From: Stereocaulon alpinum
Taxonomy: Eukaryota; Ascomycota; Lecanoromycetes; Lecanorales; Stereocaulaceae
Direction: 5' to 3'
Assembly: GCA_018257865.1 (NCBI GenBank)
Contig: JAEUBA010000006.1
Span: forward strand, 650,326-714,325
DNA: 64,000 bases
How positions within the stretch are numbered: the stretch's first letter is position 1; every line of letters starts with the position of its first letter. Of the stretch, positions 11,091 through 22,195 are shown piece by piece. A model generated the notes under the pieces. That model did not search any database and was not told the DNA's origin. It saw only the letters and a program-made list of their open reading frames with translations. A program made the position numbers and the translations under genes.

Positions 11091-12482
11091 ATGGTACAAT
11101 CACGCGAAAAAGACCCCAACAAGCAGCATCCACCGAGAAAACTTCGAAGCGCTTGCGATGTTTGCCACCAGGCCAAGACGAAGTGTACAGGTGGCACACC
11201 ATTTGGTGGCACACCTTGCACGAATTGTCGTGACTCGAGCTACCAATGCCGGTTCAGCGTCTCGAATCGTATTGGCAGACCGAGAGGTACCAAGAACAAG
11301 CGCACCCTAGATCGTATGAGCCTGCATCAAAGCGGAGGTAGCGATCAGAGCGAGCCCGACCGAAGTTTCCCCCGTCAAGCACCATCTTTGACAACTTCAC
11401 TCGACAACAACGCCCGCCGCGGTATGACGCCGCTGCTGGATAAGACGCCCATGGACTCTGTACTAGACACATCAATAGATGGGTCCCACACGCTCACAGA
11501 ATTCAGCGCCTTGACCCCTTTCTCAAGTGATCCGACTTCCTGGTATGACTTTGACGACCTTACTGGGACCTCGCCCTTCACGCAACAGCCACCATACATC
11601 GGAGGATTCACGAGCAATGAGTCACGTCCATTCTCTCAGGTCTACTCGGCCTACGCATCACCTACCAGCCTGTTCGACGATATGGAAAACTTTCAAAGTG
11701 GCCCCGATCTGAGCGAGCTCTTTGGTAATATGAATAGCGATGCTGAGGAACATCAAGACATGATCGCTCTAACGTCTTCATGGTCTATAGCGTCTTCTGC
11801 TACCTGCAACTGTGTTCAAAACCACGCAGAGCTCCTTTGCCACCTCAAGGAAATCGAGCAGCGACACATTCGAACACGACTCGACGTTGTCTTGTCGAGC
11901 GCACAGCAAGCCCTCATCCCCTGGAAAAACGTCTTAGATTGCCGAGTCTGCCAGCACAATGGCAACCAAGAAGTCCTCATGCTTTCAGCGACGAGCATCC
12001 TCACCATGCTTCGCAGTCTGCAGTGCCTGTGTTCAGAATACTACAACACTCTTGCCTTTAGCCAACATACTGAAGCGCAGGAGTCGGCGATGGTGGACAC
12101 TTCGGACGGCATGCAGTCGGTAATTGGTACATACAAGGTCACTGAAGAGGGAAGAACGGCAGTGGAAGAATTGTTGATCGTACGAACGTTGGACAAGATG
12201 AGATACATAATGACATGTTTTAAGGGAAGGCTGGAGGGGTTGGAAACCAAGAAAAATGCGACTTCGATATCATCTCCATGCCAGATATCACGTCCAGGAG
12301 AGCTTAGCGGTGATCTCGACAACCTGGTGCAAGTCTGGTGGGATTTGGATAGTACCGTGCAAGTGCTGGAGCAAGTACTGGAAGGTGGTAATTCACTTTC
12401 CATACACATCGAGATCTGTTTGAAAGACGGACAGTCAGCTAACCTCCTCTCACAGTCTCGAAAGTCAAGTCTAGATAAATGA
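11091..12482 (+). CDS. Zn2Cys6 transcription factor, AflR-like
   Basis: Single exon, 463 residues. I chose the ATG at 11091 because it has a good context (ACC before ATG) and places the zinc cluster near the N-terminus; the frame is open further upstream but without family-like sequence. The binuclear cluster has six Cys at residues 22, 25, 32, 43, 46 and 53 (C-x2-C-x6-C-x10-C-x2-C-x6-C), followed by the basic linker RIGRPRGTKNKR. The middle is Ser/Thr/Pro-rich. Around residue 240 a Cys-rich helical part begins (CNCVQNH..., later DCRVCQHN and CLCSEYYN), the pattern of the AflR C-terminal domain. AflR-type factors usually activate a neighbouring secondary-metabolite cluster from the nucleus; no polyketide or peptide synthase is in this window. 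The nearest enzyme gene is the FAD monooxygenase 3 kb downstream. Confidence 0.88.
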   Translation: MVQSREKDPNKQHPPRKLRSACDVCHQAKTKCTGGTPFGGTPCTNCRDSSYQCRFSVSNRIGRPRGTKNKRTLDRMSLHQSGGSDQSEPDRSFPRQAPSLTTSLDNNARRGMTPLLDKTPMDSVLDTSIDGSHTLTEFSALTPFSSDPTSWYDFDDLTGTSPFTQQPPYIGGFTSNESRPFSQVYSAYASPTSLFDDMENFQSGPDLSELFGNMNSDAEEHQDMIALTSSWSIASSATCNCVQNHAELLCHLKEIEQRHIRTRLDVVLSSAQQALIPWKNVLDCRVCQHNGNQEVLMLSATSILTMLRSLQCLCSEYYNTLAFSQHTEAQESAMVDTSDGMQSVIGTYKVTEEGRTAVEELLIVRTLDKMRYIMTCFKGRLEGLETKKNATSISSPCQISRPGELSGDLDNLVQVWWDLDSTVQVLEQVLEGGNSLSIHIEICLKDGQSANLLSQSRKSSLDK

Positions 12483-14673
12483 GCTGCGCTCAGCCTACTT
12501 TCCAGTCGCTACGGGAAGGCAGTTTCTCCCCGCTGCAGCCTATCACCTTCATCGTCGACTTTTGTCGCGCCATCAAATCTTTGTCGTGTCTAATAAGAAC
12601 GACTTTTATCTACACCTAGAAGCCACAAATTTGTTATATAGATGTGCTGATACATAATGACATAACTCTCCGATATCGTCCAGTGTGCTGTACTACACAA
12701 GCAAACCAGAAGGATAGTGCGCAAAGGATTAGGAATAGTCAGGGTTCAAGAAAAATTGGCTATAAAACCCAGCTCTACGTGTCACAGACAACGGCCAGTG
12801 TAGGGTCCCTAATGTTACCACAAGGGGCGTCACACGACCAAATCCAAGTGGATACGGCGGCGACGTGGTACCCAGTGAGCACTTATGCATATAGCTGCAT
12901 GCACGTCGTTTCAATGTGTTCACGGGGCGACATGCCCGCCAAGCCAGCGTCTAAGCCTAGCAAATTGATTTCGCTGCTAACACTTCTCATCACACGAACC
13001 CTAGTCATATACGTGGTCGACTCAGCCCATTTTTTGTGTTCCAATGCAATGTTCAAGCATGGTTGACGAACTTGTACCTCACCGCCATACGTGGATACAC
13101 TTGGCGCTGATTTCCAGACGCAGTAAGATGGTGTAGCTTCATTGACTGCCACCTGTGATCAATGTGCATGAATGTATCTTGGATAAGGCGGTCACAATAA
13201 GGATGACCAGGCCTTGACAGCAGCTAAAAAGTGTCTGGGTCGCCACACACACGATCTCTTAAATTAGCTACCACGTTTCCACTACTTTTACCGTACTCAC
13301 CATATCCTTCGAAGACTAGAACACAGCACTATAATAGGAACCCTCCGTTACCCCGCGTATCCGGGTTCTCTTTCCGTTCAGAGGCCGAAAGGCCACTGGA
13401 CTACCACGTTGATCATTCCACATCTGTCCATGCACGACAGCAATTTCGGGCATCAGAATACCGTACCCTCCGAGACATTGCGTCGAAAGACGTAATTGTG
13501 CAGAAACTGTATTACCAGCATTTAACCGAGGTCTTGGAAGCACAATGTTTAATACTCTTGGCTGTCTGATGACAAGCTTGGAGGTCTGGTATGTGCAGGT
13601 ATTCCGAAGTTCTACTCGTGGAAAGTGACTATCTATCAGCGTAAATTACGGACGTGGGGTATTACCGACTGACGATATTTCAAGAATGGGATCTCTTACT
13701 TCGTCTTACGTGCAGGCAGTCGTATCTCGCTCTCTTCTACGCCAGTTTCCAAGGCAAAGCCCGGTGTGGCGATGTTTAGCGCCTCTTGGTCTATGAATAT
13801 GTTCACAGTTGACTGGTTGGAGATAGTGTCTCGGAAGATGAACATGGCGTCACGCAGTCAGAGACATGTTCTTACTACCTCTCATGAACATCTTTCATCA
13901 TTCATCGATCATGGATTTTGAGATCTTGCTTTGATAAAAAATGCTTGGATTGTGGTTGTTGCTTGTGGAATTAATGCAAGACTGCTATTTTCATTATCTC
14001 ATTAGACTCTATCGGACAGTATTGCCAGAGCTACAGCTGCATTTCATCTTGAATTGACTTCGCACTTAATCGAAGAGAAGTTGATTGCCTTGGTCAGCGA
14101 GAGGAGCTCTCATCTAATTAGACTATGATGAAGCTTTTTCGTCCCATTAAGTGAAAGCCGGCTTTCTTGGGCCAAGAATGGCTCCTTAGCCTTGATTATC
14201 CATATGAGACGGGTGATGTCCCTTTCGATGTCGAAACGGTACTGAGACCAATGCCTGATGTTTGCATGTGATAGAACCTTGCTGAACGGAGAACTACCGC
14301 TAAAGGACGAAGCTTTCCTGTAGCGGTGACGTTGTTCGCCAGTCAACAGATACATTAATGTGCTCATGGTTGCATCAGAGTGGTCGTCAATGAGCCACAG
14401 GTCATAGTTCAATACCTTTCTCGCTGTGCACGCTGCTTTCGCTAGCGCGTAGATCCTCTCCTGGAAGATATGGCACGAGACATGTATTCCTCGGTCTGCA
14501 GACTCTGGAATCGCAAGCAATCACTCACTTGTTGAAGCGCAGACACGCAGAGGCCATTTGGGAATATGATAGAGAACTGTTTCCTTAGATCACACGCTCA
14601 TACATCACACGGCAATGCAAATTGTAGGTATAATTATATGGGAACACGTTCGTGACTCCTTTGATGTTCGTCT
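12483..14673. other. 2.2-kb interval without recognised gene
   Basis: Nothing certain. The minus-strand stretch 14110-14520 is open for 136 codons with mixed, protein-like composition but begins without an ATG and has no recognised domain; it may be a gene fragment or an exon of an unrecognised gene. The rest holds only short frames. Confidence 0.4.
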
Positions 14674-14856
14674 TAGCCCTATCATGGGCCAGCGAAGGGA
14701 GTCCACCTGTACGCGGTGCTGGCTACGAACCCCCTACTTAAGAGGAGAGCCAAGAGACTCCCCCTACAGGACCATACGGCCCCAAACTTGGCACTACATA
14801 CATACAGTACACGACCACGCGGGCTAAATAGGGCAGCTGACAGCTTCCAGACAATA

Positions 14857-14922
14857 GCTTCCAGCCAGCAGCTTCCAGCCAGCAGCTTCCAGCCAGCAGC
14901 TTCCAGCCAGCAGCTACCAGCC
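14857..14922. repeat. 14-bp minisatellite
   Basis: Four full copies of GCTTCCAGCCAGCA followed by a partial, one-base variant copy (GCTACCAGCC). It lies inside the TPRT-type insertion. Confidence 0.95.
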
Positions 14923-15238
14923 AAACACGCGTATACGGACTCACACAAAGCAATTATAACCCACGCGTCCCACCACCCTACCAAAACGATCACGCATATA
15001 CAGACACATAGGCTACTAGTGGAAGGACAACCAAGTCTAAAAGGTTTTACACCACTTGCCGAGGATTCATTCAGTATTCTAGATTACGATAGCAATGCCG
15101 TAAAAGATAATAAAGGCCTCTGTTCAGAGCTTAGGCTAATAGCCACAAATCTACCACCCCTACGCGAGGTATCGTTAGATATCTAAGATACGAAGATATG
15201 TATATAGATAGGAAGACCGAGCGAAGATAACACTGCAT

Positions 15239-15256
15239 AGCGCCTTTACGGGCGCT
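15239..15256 (+). other. 3'-terminal stem-loop of the TPRT element
   Basis: AGCGCC (15239-15244) and GGCGCT (15251-15256) pair perfectly around the loop TTTACG. It sits 13 bp before the tetranucleotide tail. 3' hairpins of this kind are recognised by the reverse transcriptase in several LINE groups; that role here is inference. Confidence 0.7.
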
Positions 15257-15269
15257 GGGACAGTTTATG

Positions 15270-15308
<39 letters not shown>
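15270..15308 (+). repeat. (AATC)n tail
   Basis: About 9.75 perfect copies of AATC at the 3' end of the insertion, directly abutting the right target-site duplication. Confidence 0.95.
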
Positions 15309-15512
15309 TAGCCCTATCATGCGCGTTATCTTACGAACACCTCCGAGGGGAGTTCAAGTCTTGGCGATTTACCGAAAGTCGCATGATGGAATGCAGGGAT
15401 AAGTTACGTTTGATCTGCCAACTTCGTTGACGTAACTTGAACCAAGCAATCTTCGAGCAATCATAGTGATAGTATAACCACCGTGGACCAGAAGAGCTAA
15501 GAACATATCGAG

Positions 15513-16944
15513 ATGCCACTCAAAGTCATCATTGTTGGAGCTGGTATAGCGGGTCTCTGTGCAGCGGTGGCTTTACGACAGGCGGGGCATTCAGTAGAGG
15601 TCAGCAGCAGATCCTCGTAACATTAGAACCTTTCGACTCAAATCCGTTGCATAGATATACGAGAAATCTAAATTTGCAACGGAGATTGGCGCCGCTCTAA
15701 CTGTCTTCCCGAATGGCGTCACTGTGCTCAGAAGTCTTGGGTTTTCGTTTGAGAAAGCGCGGGCACAGCAGCTAACGACTTGGGAAACCGTTGACGGGAC
15801 GACTTTGGAGCAGCTTTCGAGTCTAAATATCGAAGACGTGGGAAGGAAGTATGGCGCTCCATCAATGGCTGTGCACCGTGTCGATCTGCACAAAGAGCTC
15901 CTGAGGTTAGCTCTGCACGACGGAGAAGGGATAGCCAAAGGAGTCACTCCTGTAGCGCTGAGGTTGGGGACCCCGGTAGTGGATGTGGACACTACAGAAG
16001 GCATAATACAGCTAGAAGACGGCTCGAAGCGTGAAGCCGATTTAATCCTTGCCGCTGACGGGCTGCACTCCGTTGTAAAGAGCGCTGCACTCAAGCACGA
16101 GGCTAAGCCGACACCATCAGGGCTGAGCGCATTCCGGTTCCTTATCTCTACGGACACACTGAGAGATGATTCTTGCCTATCACGACTGCTCAAATGGAAA
16201 GCCCCAGGGGCAACAATCATAGCGGATACTGCGGGTACAGCAAAAGAACGCCATATAGTCTGGTATTCTTGCCAAGGGTAGGCGAATTCGTCCATAACTT
16301 GAATCTCTGGGCTGAGACCAAACAGTGGCGAGGTACAGAATTTCGTAGGTATTCATCCCACTCGCAGCGGAGTTGACGGGGAACAACTTCGTGGTACTGC
16401 AGAGGTCAAGGAGTCAATGCTTCATGAATTCAGCCACTTCCATCCCGATATACTCAAGATCCTTCGGTTTGAAATACTCTCTACGATAAAGCCATACGTT
16501 AGCTGATATCAGTCACAGCTTATCAGAGGAGGTCAAATGCTGGCCGTTATTCATTCACGAGCCACTTCCAACTTGGGAGTATAACAAAGTACTGTTGATA
16601 GGAGATGCTGCGCATCCAGTAAGACGCTACCTTTGTAGCGCTTGTCTTTCATACTGACAAATCCGCATCAGATGCTGCCTTTCGGTGGCCAAGGCTCAAA
16701 TCAAGCATTAGAAGATGGTGGTGCCTTAGGATACCTTCTCACAGGTGTAGAGAGTCCGGCCGGAATTCCAGCCAGGCTTGCACTCTTTGACGAGGTTAGG
16801 AGAAGAAGAGCCTCAAGAGTGCAGACGCTGTCTAAAGTGAGGATGGGGAAAGAGAAAGAGGTTGAGCAGGAGCTGCAAAAATACGCCGATACTGCAGACT
16901 CAGGTATGTCTGCCATGCTTGAACCGGATGACATGAAACGATGA
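15513..16944 (+). CDS. FAD-dependent monooxygenase (salicylate-hydroxylase-like)
   Basis: Five exons rebuilt by hand: 15513-15599, 15655-16277, 16326-16466, 16519-16618, 16672-16944, with GT-AG introns of 48-55 bp and good branch sites. The product is 407 residues. Motifs in order: Rossmann GAGIAG at residues 9-14 (FAD ADP-binding), GAALTVFPNG after the first intron, the DG motif ADGLHS around residue 164, NFVGIHPTR, and the GD motif IGDAAHP (Asp about 313) followed by FGGQGSNQALEDG, which binds the flavin ribityl chain. This is the group A flavoprotein hydroxylase layout; the enzyme would use FAD, NAD(P)H and O2 to hydroxylate an aromatic or polyketide substrate that cannot be told from sequence. 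The gene appears intact. The AflR-like regulator lies 3 kb upstream, and a retroelement fragment lies just upstream of the start. Confidence 0.88.
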
Positions 16945-17548
16945 ACCTGAGATCAACCTAGCAGTACCAGGCTCGTTCCTAGAGCGGTTTTCTCACGACT
17001 CTGGGTGAATCAGCCCTCTTCATATCAGAACGTATTGTTGCTAATGTAATTATAGATTCAACGTCTTTAGACGATGTGACGAAGTACTGACAAACGCATG
17101 AGGCGCCATGCAGTGACAGTAGAGGTGCTCTGAGCTTGTGAGGTGATCTCAAACGCTGTGATTTTATTCATTGTCATTTCACTAGAACTATGTTATAGAA
17201 GGAAATCACCGCTCGTTATACGTTGGGCGCAAGACCATGATAGGCGCTAAGACCTAATGAAGTTAGTTCACCACAAAAAGCAGAATGACGCTTCCAGATC
17301 TTTTGTTTCGCCCCAGATCTACCTACCCACTCTCCGCACTCGCATCAGCTATCATCATGGAACGGTGCCTTAGCATGTCTACATGCAGCTCTTATCTTGG
17401 GGGGTCTTCCTGATTGTCACTGATCCAACTGACGCGCTTAGTAGAACTATCGCGATCAGCGCCCCGCAACAGACCATTCGGATCGAGCTCACCTTACACA
17501 GTGCACCACCACATCTACAAAGTCGCAACGGAATGATAAGCTACAGTC
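16945..17548. other. Intergenic, nothing recognised
   Basis: 604 bp between the monooxygenase stop and the TRF4-like start, both on the plus strand. It should contain the promoter of the polymerase gene. No repeat or RNA gene seen. Confidence 0.5.
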
Positions 17549-20500
17549 ATGTCTTCCTATCGACCGAACTACCGCGATCGTCCACGCTCATACCATAACA
17601 TCCCTCCTCCACCTCCGTCGTCGGATTTCAAGCCTCCCCTTCCTCATGGTCCACCACCACCATATGATTCGTATCAGCCCCAGGCTCCCCCCAACCGCCA
17701 GGCTAGTCACCATGACTCATGGAGACCTTCGAATGGGTTAGATCGCCAGAGCGACTTTACGTTTCGGAATGATGCCCACGCCCCTCAGTATCCACAAGAG
17801 CGAGATTATTCGAGACCAATACAGTCCGCGGACTATGCTAGGCCGCAGACTAGCCGACAAAGAATTGGCATAAGCCGTAGGGATGATGCGAATCTCAATC
17901 CAGCCAGACGTGGTCGCTATCAGTCTGGCAAGTACAATCGACCTGCTCCGTCCGACCGTCCGTTGCTACGACACAACGATGACGGGGTAGACTCGTCCGA
18001 ACAGATGCTTGGCATGATGAACGGCCAAGCAGGTGCCAGCAGGTTCATGGCCGCCGAGGACATATCTGACAGCGACGAAGAGCAGATGGAAGAGTCCGAT
18101 TCTGAGGGCGCCCGAAGCAACGTAAGCGATGCGAATCCGGGCGAGATCATTGAGGACACGCTTGAGCCACCGCCGAAGCGGAGAGCTCTTACCACGAGCT
18201 TTAGCAGTACGAAAGCTGGATTAAGCGAGCCGAAGTGGTCGAACCCTGATCCGTACACCGTTCTGCCTCCGATCGACGAGTCTCACCGAAAGAAGAGAGA
18301 TGTCGTGAAGCTTATCCGCAAAGCTCGCAAGGAAGCCGAAGTCGTAGGTGCTGAACGTAATCAAGCGGCCGCTAATGATGACTTTATATCTTTCGCTATA
18401 GATGAGGACCCCCCTAACATGGCCAAAGACGCTACATCAAGTCTTAGGGCTGACTGGAGCGGCGAACATGGAGTTGGCGTACCTGGAGCACCTACAGGTC
18501 CACGTCAATTCAGCCATCTCGAGAATCTTCATCAGAGAGATGCGCCTGGAACATCCGAGACAGCTGTCACCGCTGGCAGCCTTGGTCCACCGCCCGGCTT
18601 GCCCTCGTCTTTTTCCCTACCTTCGCCCCCACCTCCATCTGCACTTCCCGAGAAAGTCGTCCTCGATACCTCGCTCTCGACTGCTGGGGTCTTTGCAAGA
18701 GTCGATACAGCCGCATTCGATGGTAGTGAAGGTGGAGCGCTAGGTAGCCGTAAAAGAACGTATGATGACAGAATAAGGTACAATGGGAGAGAACCAGTGG
18801 GCAGGTCAGAGCGGAAGGGCAAGAAAGCAAAGGTGTCGGGTTCAGTAGTTGAGGACTGGATCCCTGGTCCTGGAATAGACCCTATACCTTGGGTCCGTAG
18901 AGCGGACATATTGACGGCTAATGCAGGATTTCGGTAGGGTTTGATCATGAAACTAGTCGGCTGCCGCTAATGCTACTGCGCAGATTGCACAAGGAGATCT
19001 GCGATTTCTATGACTTTGTCAGACCACAAGGGTTCGAGCAGACTATTCGTGAGGAGCTACTAGCTCGTCTACAAAGCGTCGTCAGCCGGGAAATACCGCA
19101 TTGTGAGGTTCACTGTTTTGGCTCGTTTGCTGCAGGCCTTTATCTGCCTACTGCTGATATGGATGTCGTCGTCATTTCCGACAGTTTCCGCTCTTCAAGG
19201 CTTAAGGTCGTCTGCCAGACCAAGAACCAGATGCACAAGCTCGGCAGATTCCTTGAGTATTCGAAGCTGGCTAGGGCGGGCTCTGTGGAAGTCATACCCA
19301 GTGCCAAAGTGCCGATCATAAAATTCGTCGATCGACTCACCGGGATCAAGATCGATGTTTCCTTCGAGAACGACACTGGCATCATAGCCAACGACACGTT
19401 TGCAGTCTGGAAGCGGCAGTTCCCGGCCATGCCCGTCCTTGTTACTGTCATCAAACAATTCCTGATGATGAGGGGTCTGAATGAAGTTCAATTTGGAGGA
19501 CTCGGTGGCTTCTCTGTGACATGTCTTGTCATAAGTTTATTGCAAAATATGCCACGCGTGCAGACTGGGGAGCTAATGCCTGAAGAACATCTGGGTGAGA
19601 TGTTGATCGAGTTTCTCGACTTCTATGGCAACAACCTCGATACTACACGAACAGGCCTTGTGATGGATCCGCCAGGGTATTTTGAAAAGGTCAGTGACGC
19701 TACCGGTAATTACGAAGTACTGCTAACTCGTAGACAGCAAGCATACGATCGGCGCAATCTGAGGGGCCCTGTCTACAGCGCCAGCAAAGCAGATCGTTTG
19801 GCCATTGTGGATCCAAACAATCCTGCAAACGACATCTCTGGCGGATCCTCTGAAGTCATGCGCATCTTTGACCGTTTCTCTAAAGCTCATGCAGAGATTC
19901 TTGCTGCGATGAAGGCTCCCGATCGTCGAAGTTTGCTAGACTGGTCACTTGGTGGCAACTATGAGTCATTTGTCAGGCAACGAAATCATTTACTAGGTTT
20001 GTATAAACATAGAAACGAGCCGCTAGGGTAAGTGCTCCTCTACTTCTCGGTACGACGCATCTGAGATGGCTCCAACTAGAGGCGTCCCTGACCAGTATCA
20101 ACATGTAGCGCGGACAGTATCCCTCGCTACCCAATACCCAACGGACATTTTACTGAAAGCTATCACCACCGAGCGGAACCCGAGGCCGGATAATCAGAAT
20201 ACGGCTCCAACTGCTTCAAAGCCGATGAGGATCGCAGAGAGCCAGGAAATCAATGCACGTAGGTCGAGAGCAAAATCTCTTCACAAGCAGTATCCAGGCA
20301 TGAAGAACATACCATCGGAAGTCACCAAAGAACAGAAGAAGAGTCTTGTCAAGCGATACAAGGATCAGAACAGCAGTGCGAACGGCAGCAAAACTGTGGG
20401 GTTAAATGATGCCCATACCTCTGCAAGTGCTGGGAATCAAAATCCTGTATCCGTATCTAAGCGGGTCTCCTTAAAAAATGCTCGGTCCAAAAAGCATAGT

Positions 20501-20920
20501 GAGAGAGCTGCAAAACTGAAGCGAGACTATCCTGTTATTGCTGGGCTAACTCCCAACAAGATCGGACCAAATCGAAACACGGCCATACTCGATAAGCATT
20601 TGGTGAATCTAACGTCCGCACACACCACTGTCAAAGCATCAGTGCCAACACGAGAAAACTTACCTGCACATCCACAACCGCCTGCTCCGACGCAGGGCAC
20701 GTATCCAACTAGACAACATGCCGCTCTTCAAGGCATACCGAACGGAAGGTCTGGGAACGCCTCTGCCCTCCAAAGCATTCCGAACGGGAGGTTAAAGAAT
20801 GCGAATGCCCGCAAACGGGGATTCAGCGACAAGATGGCTCCCTTGACGGAAGAGCGACGAGCGGAGGTGATGCGCAACTTGAGTGGTCTGTCTCATGACG
20901 ACCCCATCAATCTCGACTGA
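17549..20920 (+). CDS. TRF4: Non-canonical poly(A) polymerase, TRF4/PAP2/Cid14 type
   Basis: Three exons: 17549-18933, 18984-20027 and 20080-20920, introns of 50 and 52 bp, total 1089 residues. Residues 1-460 are disordered and rich in Pro, Arg and acidic patches. The nucleotidyltransferase core begins with LHKEICDFYDFV near residue 463, has FGSFAAGLYLPTADMDVVV with the two metal-binding Asp at 520 and 522, and the third Asp in KIDVSFEN near 586. The PAP-associated part contains GGLGGFSVTCLV and the RNHLLG motif near its end. The C-terminal 280 residues are basic and disordered. TRF4-type enzymes act in the nucleus in the TRAMP complex, adding short A tails that send aberrant RNAs to the exosome. 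The N- and C-terminal extensions are longer than in yeast. Catalytic residues appear intact. Confidence 0.92.
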
Positions 20921-22195
20921 GTACTACTTGTCTCATTCTCTCATGTATTCTTACCCGACAGTATTATTACGAACGGACGACTCAGCATGATCATGATTAT
21001 TGAAGACGATGTATGAAACAGGAGGACAGGGGAGGCTAGGAGACAAGTGGGATGAGAGTCTTGACAAAAGATTCTTCTATGTCATTTTTTGCATTGCTTC
21101 GTGTCTGGCATTCGCTTACTCGGGATTCACAGGTCGATTTGGCGCTCAGCTCGATACCCCCTTTGCATAGATTATGGCTCCACGGCCACCTCGTGCCTCT
21201 ACGGCACTTGCTCGATGGCATCTCTCGAAAGAGAGTAACATAGATAGATTCCCTCTCTTCCCTCAGGCCCTGATCTCTCGATCGCAGGCTTCGGCCTGAC
21301 CTTTGTTGCTTGACGTGGTGATCTGGCATGACTGAAAAAAACACTATATACATCGATAATTTTCCGGCTGGGTTAGCATGCACATACTACTGATCGCTCC
21401 TTCTACTTTAGGCAGACTCTCACACCGAGGGCTCCCACGAGAAGAAAGACTATACGTCAAACATCTCAACGATTCGATTCGCTTTACTGCAATCCTATCA
21501 TCACCATTTCCTGTCACTTGAGTCTTCACTGCCCGTTCACCACTTGCAGCAACTTTTCGCCTTTGGGCGGTTGGCTTGTGGTGCACGTGCAGTGAGGACT
21601 GGGGACATCTTTCTCATTGCAGAGTGCGCTTCAGGCGGGCTTGCGAAGAGGATCCGACATGCATACCTAGAATTTGAACTCTACTATTATGCCAGAGAGG
21701 ATGCTCTGGTGGCATAGTAGACCTTTGTCCAAAGAATAATGGCAGGGGAACCAAGCGTCGAAACTCACGGCGGACTTTTGACAACCGCCCTATTCTTAGG
21801 GCATTTCGGAGTTGAAACAACCTTCAAGTCTGATATACACCGGTCCATTCCTGTCTAGATCGGTACGTTACGTATGAAGTTTGACTGTAGTAGGAAAGCG
21901 TCGTAAACATACTCTGGGCACACGGAATGATGGGGCGTTTCAACTATTGCTATGCGAAAAATCTTGAAAGCGGACGTTTAACCTTTGGCGCCGTATCTCC
22001 AACTACCTCCTCCTCCAAAGGGCGGTGCCTTGTGAAGGCAGTATCGTTATTGGTTTTCGAGGTTCTCTAGACCACTACAGTATGTAGCTGGTCCCAAGGA
22101 CGCCTGTCCAGCAAGTCTGTAGGAAGATCATTTCCCCTCCTAACCCTCAATGCTCCTAAACACTCAGCTCCTCCTCCCACATAATTGTCCCGCAA
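20921..22195. other. 1.3-kb interval between convergent genes
   Basis: Lies between the 3' ends of the TRF4-like gene (+) and the following minus-strand gene. No coding frame with support. It contains an imperfect hairpin at 21681-21720. Confidence 0.5.
21681..21720. repeat. Imperfect inverted repeat
   Basis: Two 17-base arms, CTACTATTATGCCAGAG and CTCTGGTGGCATAGTAG, separated by six bases; 13 of 17 positions pair in gapless alignment with a four-base internal loop. Its role is unknown; it may be a terminator-like RNA hairpin or a remnant of a small element. Confidence 0.6.

Larger units (their letters stand above)
14674..15321 (+). mobile_element. LINE-type (TPRT) insertion with target-site duplication
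   Basis: A 13-bp direct repeat, TAGCCCTATCATG, flanks the segment exactly (14674-14686 and 15309-15321). The inserted 622 bp end with a stem-loop (15239-15256) followed by a tetranucleotide tail of about ten AATC units that abuts the right-hand repeat directly. A variable-length target duplication plus a simple-repeat 3' tail is the signature of target-primed reverse transcription by non-LTR elements. No reverse transcriptase frame is present, so this is a 5'-truncated LINE or a non-autonomous passenger. It carries a 14-bp minisatellite and a 156-codon open frame (14716-15186, without ATG) of unknown meaning. It sits about 190 bp upstream of the monooxygenase start, so it may lie in that promoter. 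Confidence 0.75.

Noticed and set aside
14687..14760. Possible Pol III promoter (SINE) in the insertion
   Set aside because: The only B-box-like match is on the strand opposite to the tail orientation and has a mismatch.
15513..16944. Apparent frame breaks suggesting a monooxygenase pseudogene
   Set aside because: Four GT-AG introns of 48-55 bp restore one continuous frame with all family motifs, so the gene looks intact.
17549..20920. Three separate open frames that could be three genes
   Set aside because: Short introns at 18934-18983 and 20028-20079 join them in phase into one TRF4-type protein; the catalytic domain would otherwise lack its N-terminal part.
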